Part shown: piece after piece, positions 39,290 to 48,788 of the stretch | How the letters are laid out: the number at the start of each line of letters is the position of its first letter | Numbering within the stretch: the first letter of the stretch is position 1 | Assembly: GCF_001895025.1 (NCBI RefSeq) | Contig: NZ_BCXI01000011.1 | Span: forward strand, 62,001-126,000 | From: Rhodococcus zopfii NBRC 100606 = JCM 9919 | GTDB taxonomy: Bacteria; Actinomycetota; Actinomycetes; Mycobacteriales; Mycobacteriaceae | DNA length: 64,000 bases | Reading direction: 5' to 3' | Made by a program: the position numbers and the translations under genes | Notes under the pieces: model-generated | Databases searched by the model: none | What the model was told of the DNA's origin: nothing | The model's input: the letters and a program-made list of their open reading frames with translations, nothing else

Positions 39290-39306
39290 GCGGGCATCGT
39301 GCCCGC
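39290..39306 (+). promoter_or_regulatory. Hairpin in the rpsB leader
   Basis: A 7-bp perfect stem with a TCG loop, about 30 bases before the rpsB start. It may be part of an S2 autoregulatory structure; no known leader family could be recognised by eye. Confidence 0.3.
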
Positions 39307-39336
39307 AGCAACCGAAACGAAAGAAGAGAAACACCC

Positions 39337-40164
39337 ATGCCTGTAGTGACAATGCGGCAGCTGCTCGACAGCGGCGCCCACTTCGGCCACCAGACCCGTC
39401 GCTGGAACCCGAAGATGAAGCGGTTCATCTTCACCGACCGCAACGGCATCTACATCATCGATCTGCAGCAGACGCTGACCTACATCGACAAGGCCTACGA
39501 GTTCGTCAAGGAGACCGTCGCCCACGGCGGCACGGTCCTGTTCGTCGGCACCAAGAAGCAGGCCCAGGAGTCCATCGCGGAAGAGGCGACCCGAGTCGGG
39601 ATGCCCTACGTGAACCAGCGCTGGCTCGGCGGCATGCTCACCAACTTCTCGACCGTCCACAAGCGCCTGCAGCGCCTGAAGGAGCTGGAGTCGATGGAGC
39701 AGACCGGTGGCTTCGAGGGTCGCACCAAGAAGGAAATCCTCATGCTCACGCGTGAGAAGACCAAGCTGGAGCGCACGCTCGGCGGTATCCGGGACATGGC
39801 CAAGGTTCCGTCGGCCATCTGGGTCGTCGACACCAACAAGGAGCACATCGCCGTCGGTGAGGCTCGCAAGCTGAACATCCCGGTCATTGCGATCCTGGAC
39901 ACCAACTGCGACCCGGACCTCGTCGACTACCCGATCCCGGGCAACGACGATGCGATCCGTTCCGCGGCGCTGCTGACCAAGGTTGTCGCGTCCGCCGTCG
40001 CCGAGGGCGTGCAGGCCCGTGCCGGCCAGAGCGCCGACAAGGACGCCAAGCCCGAGGCCGGCGCCGGTGAGCCGCTCGCCGAGTGGGAGCAGGAGCTGCT
40101 CGCGCAGGCGACCCCGGCCGCCGAGACCGAGGCCCCCGCTGCGGACGCAGCCCCCGAGGCCTGA
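39337..40164 (+). CDS. rpsB: 30S ribosomal protein S2
   Basis: 275 residues. Diagnostic segments: [53 protein letters not shown], and the ALDTNCDP-like [21 protein letters not shown]. The C-terminal ~45 residues are the Ala/Glu-rich actinobacterial extension. The ATG at 39337 has AAGAAGAG upstream and gives the standard N-terminus. tsf follows, as almost universally. Confidence 0.97.
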   Translation: MPVVTMRQLLDSGAHFGHQTRRWNPKMKRFIFTDRNGIYIIDLQQTLTYIDKAYEFVKETVAHGGTVLFVGTKKQAQESIAEEATRVGMPYVNQRWLGGMLTNFSTVHKRLQRLKELESMEQTGGFEGRTKKEILMLTREKTKLERTLGGIRDMAKVPSAIWVVDTNKEHIAVGEARKLNIPVIAILDTNCDPDLVDYPIPGNDDAIRSAALLTKVVASAVAEGVQARAGQSADKDAKPEAGAGEPLAEWEQELLAQATPAAETEAPAADAAPEA

Positions 40165-40172
40165 TCCGTTGC

Positions 40173-40214
40173 ACGGCCCCGACCGCTCGATCGCGAGATC
40201 ATGGTCGGGGCCGT
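40173..40214 (+). terminator. Hairpin between rpsB and tsf
   Basis: A perfect 12-bp stem (40173-40184 with 40203-40214) encloses an 18-base loop that has its own CTCG/CGAG pairing. Probably a partial terminator or processing site that adjusts tsf relative to rpsB. Confidence 0.55.
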
Positions 40215-40293
40215 TGCACTGCGGGCGGTCCCGCGCCGGTGCCGCTCGCACCCGATGAACTTTTCCTTCACAGACACAGGAGGCTCGCTCACC

Positions 40294-41118
40294 ATGGCGA
40301 ACTACACCGCCGCCGACGTCAAGCGTCTCCGTGAGCTCACCGGCTCCGGAATGCTGGACTGCAAGAACGCGCTCGCCGACAACGACGGCGACTTCGACAA
40401 GGCTGTCGAGCAGCTGCGCATCAAGGGCGCCAAGGACGTGGGCAAGCGCGCCGAGCGCTCCACGGCCGAGGGCCTGGTCGTCGCCAAGGACGGCGTTCTG
40501 ATCGAGCTCAACTCGGAGACCGACTTCGTCGCGAAGAACGACGAGTTCCAGGCTCTCGCGGACAAGATCGTCACCGCGGCTGCTGCGGCCCGCCCGGCCG
40601 ACCTCGAGGCCCTCAAGGCCGTCGACGTCGACGGCAAGACCGTCGGCACCCTGGTCGAGGAGCTTTCGGCCAAGATCGGCGAGAAGCTCGAGCTGCGCCG
40701 CGTCGCCGTTGTCGACGGCCCGGTCGCTGTCTACCTGCACAAGCGCGCCACCGACCTGCCGCCGGCCGTCGGCGTGCTCGTCGCCTACTCCGGTGAGGGC
40801 GACGCTGCCGCAGAGGCCGCTCGTGCCGCCGCTATGCAGGTCGCGGCCCTCAAGGCCAAGTACACGACCCGCGACGAGGTTCCCGAGGACATCGTCGCCA
40901 ACGAGCGTCGTATCGCCGAGGAGACCGCCAAGGCCGAGGGCAAGCCGGAGGCTGCTCTGCCGAAGATCGTCGAAGGCCGCGTCAACGGCTTCTTCAAGGA
41001 CGTTGTGCTGCTCGAGCAGTCGTCCGTGACGGACTCGAAGAAGACCGTCAAGGCGATCCTCGACGAGGCCGGCGCCACGGTGTCCAGCTTCGTTCGCTTC
41101 GAGGTCGGCGCCAGCTAG
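40294..41118 (+). CDS. tsf: Elongation factor Ts
   Basis: 274 residues. Nucleotide exchange factor for EF-Tu. [27 protein letters not shown] is the family N-terminus, and [21 protein letters not shown] the EF-Tu contact region. The C-terminal part has [27 protein letters not shown] lies 10 bases before the ATG. Preceded by its own hairpin-bounded gap after rpsB. Confidence 0.97.
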   Translation: MANYTAADVKRLRELTGSGMLDCKNALADNDGDFDKAVEQLRIKGAKDVGKRAERSTAEGLVVAKDGVLIELNSETDFVAKNDEFQALADKIVTAAAAARPADLEALKAVDVDGKTVGTLVEELSAKIGEKLELRRVAVVDGPVAVYLHKRATDLPPAVGVLVAYSGEGDAAAEAARAAAMQVAALKAKYTTRDEVPEDIVANERRIAEETAKAEGKPEAALPKIVEGRVNGFFKDVVLLEQSSVTDSKKTVKAILDEAGATVSSFVRFEVGAS

Positions 41119-41129
41119 ATCCACCTGTT

Positions 41130-41166
41130 CCTCGACCCCGCCGGCCCGTGCCGCGCGGGGTCGAGG
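41130..41166 (+). terminator. Terminator after tsf
   Basis: A perfect 12-bp stem (41130-41141 with 41155-41166) and a 13-base loop, without a T tract. Confidence 0.6.
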
Positions 41167-41293
41167 CACGTCACGGCCCGTCTTTGGCCGGTCGTGACCC
41201 TCGCGCCCCGGTCTCGGCCCCACGGCGGTGATGAGGCAGGATGATAGGGCCGATCCTCCGCGATCCGCGATCCGTCCCAACCAGAGGAGAGTC

Positions 41294-42022
41294 ATGTCCG
41301 ACCACGCCCACGACCGGCCCGGTTTCCACCGGGTGCTCCTCAAGCTCGGTGGCGAAATGTTCGGCGGCGGGAAGGTCGGACTCGATCCCGACGTCGTGAC
41401 GACGGTCGCGCAGCAGATCGCAGAGGTTGTCCGCAGCGGCGTCGAGGTCGCGGTCGTGATCGGTGGCGGGAACTTCTTCCGCGGCGCGGAACTGCAGCAG
41501 CGCGGCCTCGAACGTGCCCGCTCCGACTACATGGGCATGCTCGGCACGGTCATGAATTCCCTTGCACTGCAGGACTTCCTGGAGAAGGAAGGCATCGACA
41601 CCCGAGTGCAGACGGCAATCACCATGGGACAGGTGGCCGAGCCGTACCTGCCGCTGCGCGCCCGCCGCCACCTCGAGAAGGGCCGGGTCGTGATCTTCGG
41701 CGCCGGCATGGGTATGCCGTACTTCTCCACCGACACCACCGCCGCACAGCGCGCCCTCGAGATCGGCGCCGAGGTCGTGCTCATGGCCAAGGCCGTCGAC
41801 GGTGTCTACTCCGCCGACCCGCGGGTCGACGCCGACGCGACGATGTTCACCGAGATCACCCATCGCGAGGTCATCGAGAAGGACCTCAAGGTCGCCGACG
41901 CGACCGCCTTCAGCCTGTGCATGGACAACGACATGCCGATCATGGTCTTCAACCTGCTGACGAAGGGCAATATCGCCCGAGCGGTCGCCGGTGAGAAGAT
42001 CGGAACACTCGTACGGTCATGA
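41294..42022 (+). CDS. pyrH: Uridylate kinase
   Basis: 242-residue bacterial UMP kinase of the amino-acid-kinase fold, making UDP from UMP and ATP. Motifs: [58 protein letters not shown], and [13 protein letters not shown]. The ATG at 41294 has AGAGGAGAG upstream. frr follows after 28 bases; the pair pyrH-frr is conserved. Confidence 0.97.
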   Translation: MSDHAHDRPGFHRVLLKLGGEMFGGGKVGLDPDVVTTVAQQIAEVVRSGVEVAVVIGGGNFFRGAELQQRGLERARSDYMGMLGTVMNSLALQDFLEKEGIDTRVQTAITMGQVAEPYLPLRARRHLEKGRVVIFGAGMGMPYFSTDTTAAQRALEIGAEVVLMAKAVDGVYSADPRVDADATMFTEITHREVIEKDLKVADATAFSLCMDNDMPIMVFNLLTKGNIARAVAGEKIGTLVRS

Positions 42023-42050
42023 TTGGACAACGGAACATGGAGGAACTGCC

Positions 42051-42608
42051 GTGATCGATGAAGCCCTCTTCGAGGCCGAGGAGAAGATGGAGAAGGCCGT
42101 CACGGTGGCCAAGGACGACCTCGGTGGCATCCGTACCGGTCGGGCCAACCCCGGCATGTTCAATCGTATCGTCGTCGACTACTACGGTTCGCCGACGCCG
42201 GTCACCCAGATCGCCAGCATCAACGTGCCCGAGGCGCGCATGGTGATCGTCAAGCCCTACGAGGCATCGCAGCTGGGCGCGATCGAGACCGCGATCCGCA
42301 ACTCGGATCTCGGCGTCAACCCCACCAACGACGGCAACATCATCCGCATCTCCGTTCCGCAGCTCACGGAGGAGCGCCGTCGCGAACTGGTCAAGCAGGC
42401 CAAGGCGAAGGGCGAGGACGCGAAGGTCGCGGTGCGTAACGTCCGCCGCAAGGCGATGGACGAGCTGAACCGCATCCAGAAGGACGGCGAGGCCGGTGAG
42501 GACGAGGTGAACCGCGCGGAGAAGGATCTCGACAAGACCACCGCAAAGTACGTGGCGCAGATCGACGATTTGGTCAAGCACAAGGAAGCCGAGTTGATGG
42601 AGGTCTGA
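42051..42608 (+). CDS. frr: Ribosome recycling factor
   Basis: 185 residues, the standard length. It splits post-termination ribosomes with EF-G. Sequence: [26 protein letters not shown], then [38 protein letters not shown] start with TGGAGGAACT upstream. cdsA begins 2 bases after its stop. Confidence 0.97.
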   Translation: MIDEALFEAEEKMEKAVTVAKDDLGGIRTGRANPGMFNRIVVDYYGSPTPVTQIASINVPEARMVIVKPYEASQLGAIETAIRNSDLGVNPTNDGNIIRISVPQLTEERRRELVKQAKAKGEDAKVAVRNVRRKAMDELNRIQKDGEAGEDEVNRAEKDLDKTTAKYVAQIDDLVKHKEAELMEV

Positions 42609-42610
42609 CA

Positions 42611-43540
42611 GTGGGTCGAGCCGACGGGCCCTCCGGCCCGCAGCTTCCACTCGATTCCGGTGACACCACCGGAGTCACACCCGCTGCTCCGGCCGCGGAA
42701 CACTCACCTGCACCGGAGAAGCCCTCCAAGGCCGGCCGGAACCTCCCGGCCGCGATCGGTGTCGGCGCCGCACTCGGTGCGCTCGTCATCGGCATCCTGC
42801 TGTTCGCGCCGACCGCCTGGCTCGCGGTCGTCGCGTGCGCGATCGCGATCGCCACGTGGGAGGTCACCAAGCGACTGTGCGAGGCCGACGTCCGCGTGCC
42901 GCGGATCCCGCTGCTGGTCGGCGGGCAAGCGATGATCTGGCTCGGCTGGCCGTACGACACCACCGGGGTGCTGGCCGCGTTCGCCGGCACCGTCGTCGTC
43001 TCCATGCTCTGGCGGCTGTTCGAGCGGGGCCTCCACGCGCAGCCGCACAATTTTCTCCGCGACACCGCGGTCACCGTCTTCACGGCCGCGTGGCTGCCGC
43101 TGCTCGCGTCCTTCGCGACGCTGATGGTCCTCGAGGATCAGGGTGCGCAACGCGTGTTCTGTCTCATGCTCGTGTCCGTGTCGTCCGATATCGGTGGCTA
43201 CGCTGCCGGGGTCCTGTTCGGCAAGCATCCGATGGCCCCGGCGATCAGCCCGAAGAAGTCCTGGGAAGGCTTCGCCGGCTCGCTGATCGCGTGCGTCGTC
43301 GCGGGTGTGCTCACCGTGACGTTGATGCTCGATGCAGCGTGGTGGATCGGGGTCCTGCTCGGTTTGCTTCTGGTGCTGTCCGCCACCGCCGGTGACCTCA
43401 TCGAATCGCAGGTCAAACGCGACCTCGGCATCAAGGACATGGGAACCCTGCTGCCCGGCCACGGCGGAATCATGGACCGGCTGGACTCGATCCTGCCGTC
43501 CGCGTTCGTGACGTGGCTGGTCCTCGCGGCGTTCGTGTAG
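42611..43540 (+). CDS. cdsA: Phosphatidate cytidylyltransferase
   Basis: 309 residues, multi-pass membrane enzyme making CDP-diacylglycerol for phospholipid synthesis. A hydrophilic N-terminus of ~45 residues precedes about eight hydrophobic segments. The CDS signature is SPKKSWEGFAGSLIA and the terminal DLIESQVKRDLGIKDMGTLLPGHGGIMDRLDS. Coupled to frr, as in M. tuberculosis. Confidence 0.95.
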   Translation: MGRADGPSGPQLPLDSGDTTGVTPAAPAAEHSPAPEKPSKAGRNLPAAIGVGAALGALVIGILLFAPTAWLAVVACAIAIATWEVTKRLCEADVRVPRIPLLVGGQAMIWLGWPYDTTGVLAAFAGTVVVSMLWRLFERGLHAQPHNFLRDTAVTVFTAAWLPLLASFATLMVLEDQGAQRVFCLMLVSVSSDIGGYAAGVLFGKHPMAPAISPKKSWEGFAGSLIACVVAGVLTVTLMLDAAWWIGVLLGLLLVLSATAGDLIESQVKRDLGIKDMGTLLPGHGGIMDRLDSILPSAFVTWLVLAAFV

Positions 43541-43581
43541 GCGCCGTGCAACGCGCCGGCCGTACTGTGAAGGGGCGCGGG

Positions 43582-44277
43582 GTGATCGCCAGCCCGAACA
43601 TCTGGCATTGGCCCGCGGTGTACGAGGAGGAGAACCGCGCCCAGGACACCCGTGGTGCCGTGTACGCGGCGCTGCGGGAATCCGTCGACTGGTCCGGTGC
43701 CGACGTCGTCGACGTCGGGTGCGGCAGCGGGTTCCACCTGCCGATGTTCGCGCAGGAGGCACGCGCGGTCACCGGTGTGGAACCGCATCCGCCGCTCGTC
43801 GACCTCGCCCGCCGCCGCACCGCAGCCGACGGGACGATCACCGTGCTTCAGGGCGACGCGGAACAACTGCCGCTCCCGGTGAGCAGCGTCGACCTGGTGC
43901 ATGCCCGCACCGCCTACTTCTTCGGACCCGGCTGTGGAGCCGGGATCGCCGAGGCCCTGCGAGTGCTCAGGCCCGGCGGGGCGCTGGCCGTCGTGGACCT
44001 CGACGCGACCGCTCATCCCTACGGTCGGTGGATGCGCGAGGACCTCCCGCACTACGACCCCTGCGCGGTGGAGGCATTCTTCGCGGCGCAGGGCTTCGAC
44101 CTGCGCCGCATCGATACCGAATGGTCCTTCCCCGACCGGGACGGCCTCGAACGCGTCCTCGGCATCGAATTCTCGCCGCGCATCGCCGACCGGGCAGTGC
44201 GCGAAACCCCGGGTACCACCCTCACCGTCCGCTACCGGCTGCAGATCCGCCGCAAACCGCGGGGCCTCGAGCTGTGA
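43582..44277 (+). CDS. Class I SAM-dependent methyltransferase
   Basis: 231 residues. Motif I VVDVGCGSGFHLPMFA (about residues 45-60) binds S-adenosylmethionine; VTGVEPHPPLVDLARRR and LQGDAEQLPLPVSSVDLVHARTAY follow, as in Methyltransf_11 enzymes. The GTG at 43582, reading IASPNIWHW, is the usual start for this subgroup and has GAAGGGG upstream; a GTG at 43567 is an alternative. Substrate unknown. Its stop overlaps the next start. Confidence 0.85.
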   Translation: MIASPNIWHWPAVYEEENRAQDTRGAVYAALRESVDWSGADVVDVGCGSGFHLPMFAQEARAVTGVEPHPPLVDLARRRTAADGTITVLQGDAEQLPLPVSSVDLVHARTAYFFGPGCGAGIAEALRVLRPGGALAVVDLDATAHPYGRWMREDLPHYDPCAVEAFFAAQGFDLRRIDTEWSFPDRDGLERVLGIEFSPRIADRAVRETPGTTLTVRYRLQIRRKPRGLEL

Positions 44278-44777
44278 CGGCGCGACCCGGCGGGCCGACC
44301 TATCCGGAGATCGGTGCGACCGCGGGAATCCTCCCGGACGGCTACGGCCACACGGTGCGCTCCCGCATCCTCGGTGCCGGTGAGGGCACCTTCCAGCGGG
44401 CAGCCGACCGGATTCTCCGATGGGAACTGCATCGTCGCGCCGGCATGGGGGTGCGGGCGGACTCGGCGACGGCGGTGCCCGGGGCCCGGGTGAACGTGCG
44501 GATCGGGTGGGGTCCCGTCGGCATCACGGCACCCTGCGAGGTCGTGTACGTCGTCGACGAGCCGCGACGGCGAGGCTTCGCCTACGGCACCCTGACCGGC
44601 CATCCCGAGCGGGGCGAGGAGTACTTCGGGGTCGAATGGCGGGCGGACGACACCGTCGTCCTCACGATCCGGGCGTTCTCCCGTCCCGCCGCGTGGTGGG
44701 CGCGTGCGGGCGCCCCCGTTGCCCGGCTGGTTCAGCGGCGCATCACCGACCGCTACCTGCGTTCCCTCGACGATTGA
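44274..44777 (+). CDS. DUF1990 family protein
   Basis: 167 residues. YGHTVRSRILGAGEGTFQRAADRILRWELHRRAG followed by VVYVVDEPRRRGFAYGTLTGHPERGEEYFGVEW is the DUF1990 pattern, a family of unknown function in actinobacteria and plants. GTG start overlaps the methyltransferase stop by 4 bases. Its last 35 bases overlap the end of the convergent CitE-like gene. Confidence 0.82.
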   Translation: MTARPGGPTYPEIGATAGILPDGYGHTVRSRILGAGEGTFQRAADRILRWELHRRAGMGVRADSATAVPGARVNVRIGWGPVGITAPCEVVYVVDEPRRRGFAYGTLTGHPERGEEYFGVEWRADDTVVLTIRAFSRPAAWWARAGAPVARLVQRRITDRYLRSLDD

Positions 44778-45597
44778 CCGCGATACCGAATGCCCGCGCC
44801 AACTTCGTGATCTTCTTCGCCTTGGCCAGTTTCGGTAGGTCGCTGCCGTCCTGGACCCCGCTCCCATCCTCGCCGAGCCGGTCGATTACCTCGTGTGCCC
44901 AGGTCACGTCGTCGGGGCTCGGGCTCAGCGCGGCATTCGCGTAGGGGGCGCGCTCCGGCGTCATACACAGCTTCCCGGTCATCCCCATCGATCGAGTCAG
45001 CTCGGCCTCCCGCTCGAGAGCGCCGGGGTCGTCGGTGAGGGACGGGCCGTCGATGGGCCCGGCCAGGCGCGCGGCCCGGCTCGCGATCACCAGCCGCGAA
45101 CGCGGATACGCAAGAGCGAGCGGCGAGTCGCCGACCCCGGTATCCCGGCGGAAGTCGCCGCTGCCGAACACCAGCCGGAACGTGCCGTCGGCACGGGCGA
45201 TCTCCGGGGCCGCCTCGAGGCCCATCGCGGATTCGATCAGCACCAGGATCCGGGTGTCGTCCGGCAGCCGGTCGGCGGTCGCGTCGACCTGTTGCCCGCT
45301 CTCGGTCTTCGCGAGCATCACGCCCTCGAGGCCGGGTAGCCCCGCCACCGCTTCCAGGTCGTCGGCCCAGTAGACGGTGGTGGCATCGTTGATCCGTATC
45401 CACGCCTTGCCGCCGCCACGCATCCAGTCGACGACCCCAGCGCGCGCGCCCGGCTTGTCGGCGGCCGGCACGGCGTCCTCGAGATCGAGCACGACCGCAT
45501 CGGCGGGTGAGGTCACGGCCGCGTCGAATCGGTCCGGTGCGTGCCCGGGCACGAGCAGCCAGGATCGGGCGAGTTCGGGTCGGATTCGGGTGGACAT
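44743..45597 (-). CDS. CitE-like CoA-ester lyase (HpcH/HpaI family)
   Basis: 284 residues. RSWLLVPGHAPDRFDAA, DAVVLDLEDAVPAADK and WIRINDATTVYWADDLEAV are typical of the citrate lyase beta-subunit family; LVLIESAMGLEAAPEIA gives the metal-binding Glu. Such stand-alone proteins act on malyl-CoA, citramalyl-CoA or related esters, so the exact substrate is open. No CitD or CitF partner is nearby. Confidence 0.85.
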   Translation of the reverse strand: MSTRIRPELARSWLLVPGHAPDRFDAAVTSPADAVVLDLEDAVPAADKPGARAGVVDWMRGGGKAWIRINDATTVYWADDLEAVAGLPGLEGVMLAKTESGQQVDATADRLPDDTRILVLIESAMGLEAAPEIARADGTFRLVFGSGDFRRDTGVGDSPLALAYPRSRLVIASRAARLAGPIDGPSLTDDPGALEREAELTRSMGMTGKLCMTPERAPYANAALSPSPDDVTWAHEVIDRLGEDGSGVQDGSDLPKLAKAKKITKLARAFGIAVNRRGNAGSGR

Positions 45598-45641
45598 CCT
45601 TCGATGGTCTCGCGGTTCCGGACGCCGCGCGGCGAACCGGG

Positions 45642-45647
45642 CACAAT
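45642..45647. promoter_or_regulatory. CACAAT string before rlmN
   Basis: Same GGGCACAAT context as at 3648, 56 bases before rlmN. It could be an additional, more distant promoter; the GATAAT box nearer the gene is the better candidate. Confidence 0.2.
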
Positions 45648-45688
45648 CGGGTTACCGATCGCACACCGGGGCACTGCCCGCATCATGG

Positions 45689-45694
45689 GATAAT
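45689..45694 (+). promoter_or_regulatory. Candidate rlmN -10 box (GATAAT), leaderless
   Basis: GATAAT ends 8 bases before the ATG at 45703, with no Shine-Dalgarno between. Confidence 0.5.
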
Positions 45695-45702
45695 CGGTGA
45701 TT

Positions 45703-46812
45703 ATGGCTTCTTCCCTGCCCCTGGTGTTCGACGCGCCCAAGCGCGGCATGCCCCCGCGTCACCTCGCCGACCTCGACTCCGAGCAGCGGCGTGAGGCGGT
45801 GCGCGAACTCGGGCTGCCCGCGTTCCGCGCCGACCAGCTTGCCCGGCAGTACTACGGGCGGCTCGAGGCGGACCCGGAGAAGATGACGGATCTGCCCGCG
45901 GCGATGCGGGACAAGGTCGGTGAGGCGTTGTTCCCGACGCTGCTGACCCCGGTCAAGCACATCGCCTGCGACGGCGGCGAGACCCGTAAGACGCTGTGGC
46001 GGGCCGGCGACGGCACGCTGCTCGAGAGCGTGCTCATGCGCTACCCGGAGCGAGCCACCCTGTGCATCTCCAGCCAGGCCGGCTGCGGCATGGCCTGCCC
46101 GTTCTGCGCGACCGGGCAGGGTGGCCTGAACCGCAACCTGTCCACGGCGGAGATCGTCGACCAGGTCCGGGCCGCGGCGGCTGCCCTGCGCGACGGCGAC
46201 GTGGCCGGAGGGCCGGGCCGGCTGTCCAATGTGGTTTTCATGGGGATGGGGGAGCCGCTCGCGAACTACAAGCGGGTCGTCGCCGCAGTGCGCCGCATCA
46301 CGTCCCCGTCGCCGGAGGGACTCGGATTGTCGCAACGGTCGGTGACCGTGTCGACGGTCGGGCTGGCCCCGGCGATCCGCCGACTCGCCGACGAGGACCT
46401 GCACGTCACGCTCGCCGTCTCGCTGCACACCCCCGACGACGAACTGCGCGATACCCTCGTCCCGGTGAACAACCGCTGGCCGGTCGCCGAGGTGCTCGAC
46501 GCGGCCCGGTACTACGCGGACAAGACCGGTCGTCGCGTGTCGATCGAGTACGCGCTGATCCGCGATATCAACGACCAGCCGTGGCGCGCCGACATGCTCG
46601 GCAAGAAACTGCACAAGGCGCTCGGCCCGCTCGTGCACGTGAACCTCATCCCCCTCAACCCGACCCCGGGCAGCAAGTGGGATGCCAGCCCCAAGGACGT
46701 GGAGCGCGAATTCGTGCGTCGCGTCCAGGCGCAGGGCGTCTCGTGCACCGTGCGCGACACCCGCGGCCAGGAGATCGCGGCAGCCTGCGGTCAGCTCGCC
46801 GCGGAAGGCTGA
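45703..46812 (+). CDS. rlmN: 23S rRNA/tRNA adenine-C2 methyltransferase RlmN
   Basis: 369-residue radical-SAM enzyme methylating A2503 of 23S rRNA and A37 of some tRNAs. The 4Fe-4S cysteines are in [46 protein letters not shown] and [20 protein letters not shown] follow. The C-terminal catalytic cysteine is in [14 protein letters not shown]. The ATG at 45703 is preferred over a GTG six bases earlier because of the -10 box spacing. The last 22 bases overlap the convergent LysR gene. Confidence 0.95.
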   Translation: MASSLPLVFDAPKRGMPPRHLADLDSEQRREAVRELGLPAFRADQLARQYYGRLEADPEKMTDLPAAMRDKVGEALFPTLLTPVKHIACDGGETRKTLWRAGDGTLLESVLMRYPERATLCISSQAGCGMACPFCATGQGGLNRNLSTAEIVDQVRAAAAALRDGDVAGGPGRLSNVVFMGMGEPLANYKRVVAAVRRITSPSPEGLGLSQRSVTVSTVGLAPAIRRLADEDLHVTLAVSLHTPDDELRDTLVPVNNRWPVAEVLDAARYYADKTGRRVSIEYALIRDINDQPWRADMLGKKLHKALGPLVHVNLIPLNPTPGSKWDASPKDVEREFVRRVQAQGVSCTVRDTRGQEIAAACGQLAAEG

Positions 46813-47723
46813 TCCGCCGGATCCGTTCCCGCCTCGCGGAAAAATTCTGCGGCGCAGTGTAATTCGGCGCTCACCGCGGCAAGGAGCGGATGTGACCGGC
46901 TACCCGCGCGGTACGCGATGCGGGTCCGCCGTCCGATCGGCAGAGCTGTGAGCACGACGCCCTCGGGTACGTCGATCAGTCCGAGCTGCGGAACCAGCGC
47001 TACCCCGGCGCCCGCCGAGACGAGCCTCAGCACGGTGGCGAAGTCGTCGACGTGATGGGCCACCTGCGGTTCGAAACCGTGGTTCAGGCAACTGCGCACC
47101 GCCATGGTGTGGCACAGGGTGCCGGGGTTGCCGACGATCCAGCGACTGGTGGCGTGGCTGCCGATCGCTGTGTCCGCGGGCTCACCCGGAGCGGTCTGCG
47201 AGGCCAGGTACACGGCCTCGTCGAGCAGCGGTTCGAGTTCGATGCCCGCGCCCATCGTGGACGGTACGTTGTCGTATTCGTGCACGAGCGCGATGTCCAG
47301 GTGATCTCCGCGGAGCAGATCCGGCACGTCGGCCGGGTCGACCTCGGTGACCGTCGGCTCCAGGCCCGGCTCGGTGCGTCCCAGCTCGATCAGGGCGGGC
47401 AACACGATCGCCCGCAACGCGGTCGGAAACGCGCCGAGCCGAACCGATCCGGTCAGGCGCGTCTCGCTCGCCGCGAGCGCGGCCAGCGCTCGTTCCAGGT
47501 CGGCCAGGATCACCTCGGTGTGCTCGACGAGGACCGCTCCGGCCACGGTGAGGCGAACGCGGCGTCCCGTGCGGACCAGCAGCGGCTGTCCGGCTTCGCG
47601 TTCGAGAGCCGACAGTTGCTGGGATACCGCCGAGGGCGTGTAGGAAAGCGCGGCCGCGACCGCTGCGATGGTGCCGCGATGGGCGAGTTCGCGCAGCAGC
47701 CGGAGTTTACGGAGGTCGAGCAT
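46791..47723 (-). CDS. LysR-family transcriptional regulator
   Basis: 310 residues. The N-terminal HTH is [42 protein letters not shown]. The periplasmic-binding-like effector domain runs from about residue 90. It is divergent from the DapA-like gene with a 70-base gap, the classical arrangement for a LysR regulator and its target. TAAGCT at 47730-47735 on the minus strand ends 6 bases before the ATG, suggesting leaderless transcription. Confidence 0.9.
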   Translation of the reverse strand: MLDLRKLRLLRELAHRGTIAAVAAALSYTPSAVSQQLSALEREAGQPLLVRTGRRVRLTVAGAVLVEHTEVILADLERALAALAASETRLTGSVRLGAFPTALRAIVLPALIELGRTEPGLEPTVTEVDPADVPDLLRGDHLDIALVHEYDNVPSTMGAGIELEPLLDEAVYLASQTAPGEPADTAIGSHATSRWIVGNPGTLCHTMAVRSCLNHGFEPQVAHHVDDFATVLRLVSAGAGVALVPQLGLIDVPEGVVLTALPIGRRTRIAYRAGSRSHPLLAAVSAELHCAAEFFREAGTDPADQPSAAS

Positions 47724-47793
47724 CAGTTCAGCTTACGTTCGGCGTCATGAAGAGTAACTGGACCTTTCGGAGGGGCGGCTGAAGGCTGGGGGA

Positions 47794-48693
47794 ATGACCT
47801 TCCGTCCCTCAGGAATCCTCGTTCCGCTCGTCACTCCCTTCGCCGACTCCGGGCACGTCGAGGCCGCAGACCTGCACCGCCTCGCACAGACCGTGATCGA
47901 CGACGGTGCCGCCGGACTCGTCGCGCTGGGCACCACCGCCGAGGCGGCAACCCTGAGCCCGCAGGAACGCCGCGACGTCGTGCGGGTCTGCGCTGCGGTG
48001 TGCCGCGAGCGTCGGGTGCCACTGTTGGTGGGCACCGGAACCAACGACACGGCCGGAACCGTGCGCGCCCTGAACGAAGTGGGGGAGCAGCCCGACGTCG
48101 CGGGTGCCCTGGTGGTGGTCCCGTATTACACGCGCCCGACCGAGGCCGGTGTCGTCGCACACTTCGAGTACGTCGCCGATCGCAGCCCGGTGCCGATCGT
48201 CCTGTACAACGTGCCGTATCGCACCGGCCAACAGCTGGGCTGGGAGTCGGTCGTGCGGCTGTCGGAGCATCCACGGATCGTCGGCGTCAAGCAGGCCGTC
48301 GGCGCGATCGACACCGATACCGCGCGCCTGCTTGCGGAATGCCCCGCAGAATTCTCGGTGCTCGCGGGGGAGGACACGCTGGTCTCGCCGCTGCTCGCGA
48401 TGGGGGCAGCGGGAGCAATCGCGGCGACCGCGAATGTCTGTGCCGCCGAGTTCGCCGGCCTGTTCCGGTCCTGGAGCGCCGGCCGGGTCGAGCAGGCACG
48501 CGACCTGGGTAATCGGCTCGCAGCTCCCGTCTCCGCGCTGATGTCCGGTCCCAACCCGACCGTCATCAAGGCGGTACTTCACGCGCAGGGGAAGATCTCG
48601 TCCTCGAATGTCCGGTTGCCACTGCTTCCGGCCGACGACGCCGCGGCGATCGCCGGGGTACTCGCGCACCTGTCCGCCCAGGTGGGGCGCTGA
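47794..48693 (+). CDS. DapA-family (dihydrodipicolinate synthase-like) aldolase
   Basis: 299-residue TIM-barrel lyase/synthase. GILVPLVTPF, GAAGLVALGTTAEAATLSPQER, and the Schiff-base lysine in RIVGVKQAVGA. PYYTRPTEAGVVAHFEYVAD and YNVPYRTGQQL also fit. The GTTAEA in place of the GTTGES of true lysine-pathway DapA, and the control by a LysR regulator, suggest a catabolic relative such as an N-acetylneuraminate-, KDG- or hydroxyproline-type enzyme. No lysine gene is beside it. Confidence 0.82.
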   Translation: MTFRPSGILVPLVTPFADSGHVEAADLHRLAQTVIDDGAAGLVALGTTAEAATLSPQERRDVVRVCAAVCRERRVPLLVGTGTNDTAGTVRALNEVGEQPDVAGALVVVPYYTRPTEAGVVAHFEYVADRSPVPIVLYNVPYRTGQQLGWESVVRLSEHPRIVGVKQAVGAIDTDTARLLAECPAEFSVLAGEDTLVSPLLAMGAAGAIAATANVCAAEFAGLFRSWSAGRVEQARDLGNRLAAPVSALMSGPNPTVIKAVLHAQGKISSSNVRLPLLPADDAAAIAGVLAHLSAQVGR

Positions 48694-48731
48694 CGGCGCG
48701 TCTCGTGACCCGTGAGTTCCCACCCTGACTT

Positions 48732-48788
48732 GTCGAGCGAATGTATCGTCCGTCTCCTTCAACCGACCGAACGGTACGTTCGCTCGAC
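48732..48788. terminator. Inverted repeat between dapA-like gene and histidine kinase
   Basis: Arms 48732-48745 and 48775-48788 pair over 14 positions with one G-T pair; the 29-base loop contains the kinase stop codon. It sits between convergent genes and probably terminates both. Confidence 0.5.

Noticed and set aside
47794-48693. Annotation as lysine-pathway DapA
   Set aside because: Active-site signature differs and the gene is under a LysR regulator away from lysine genes.
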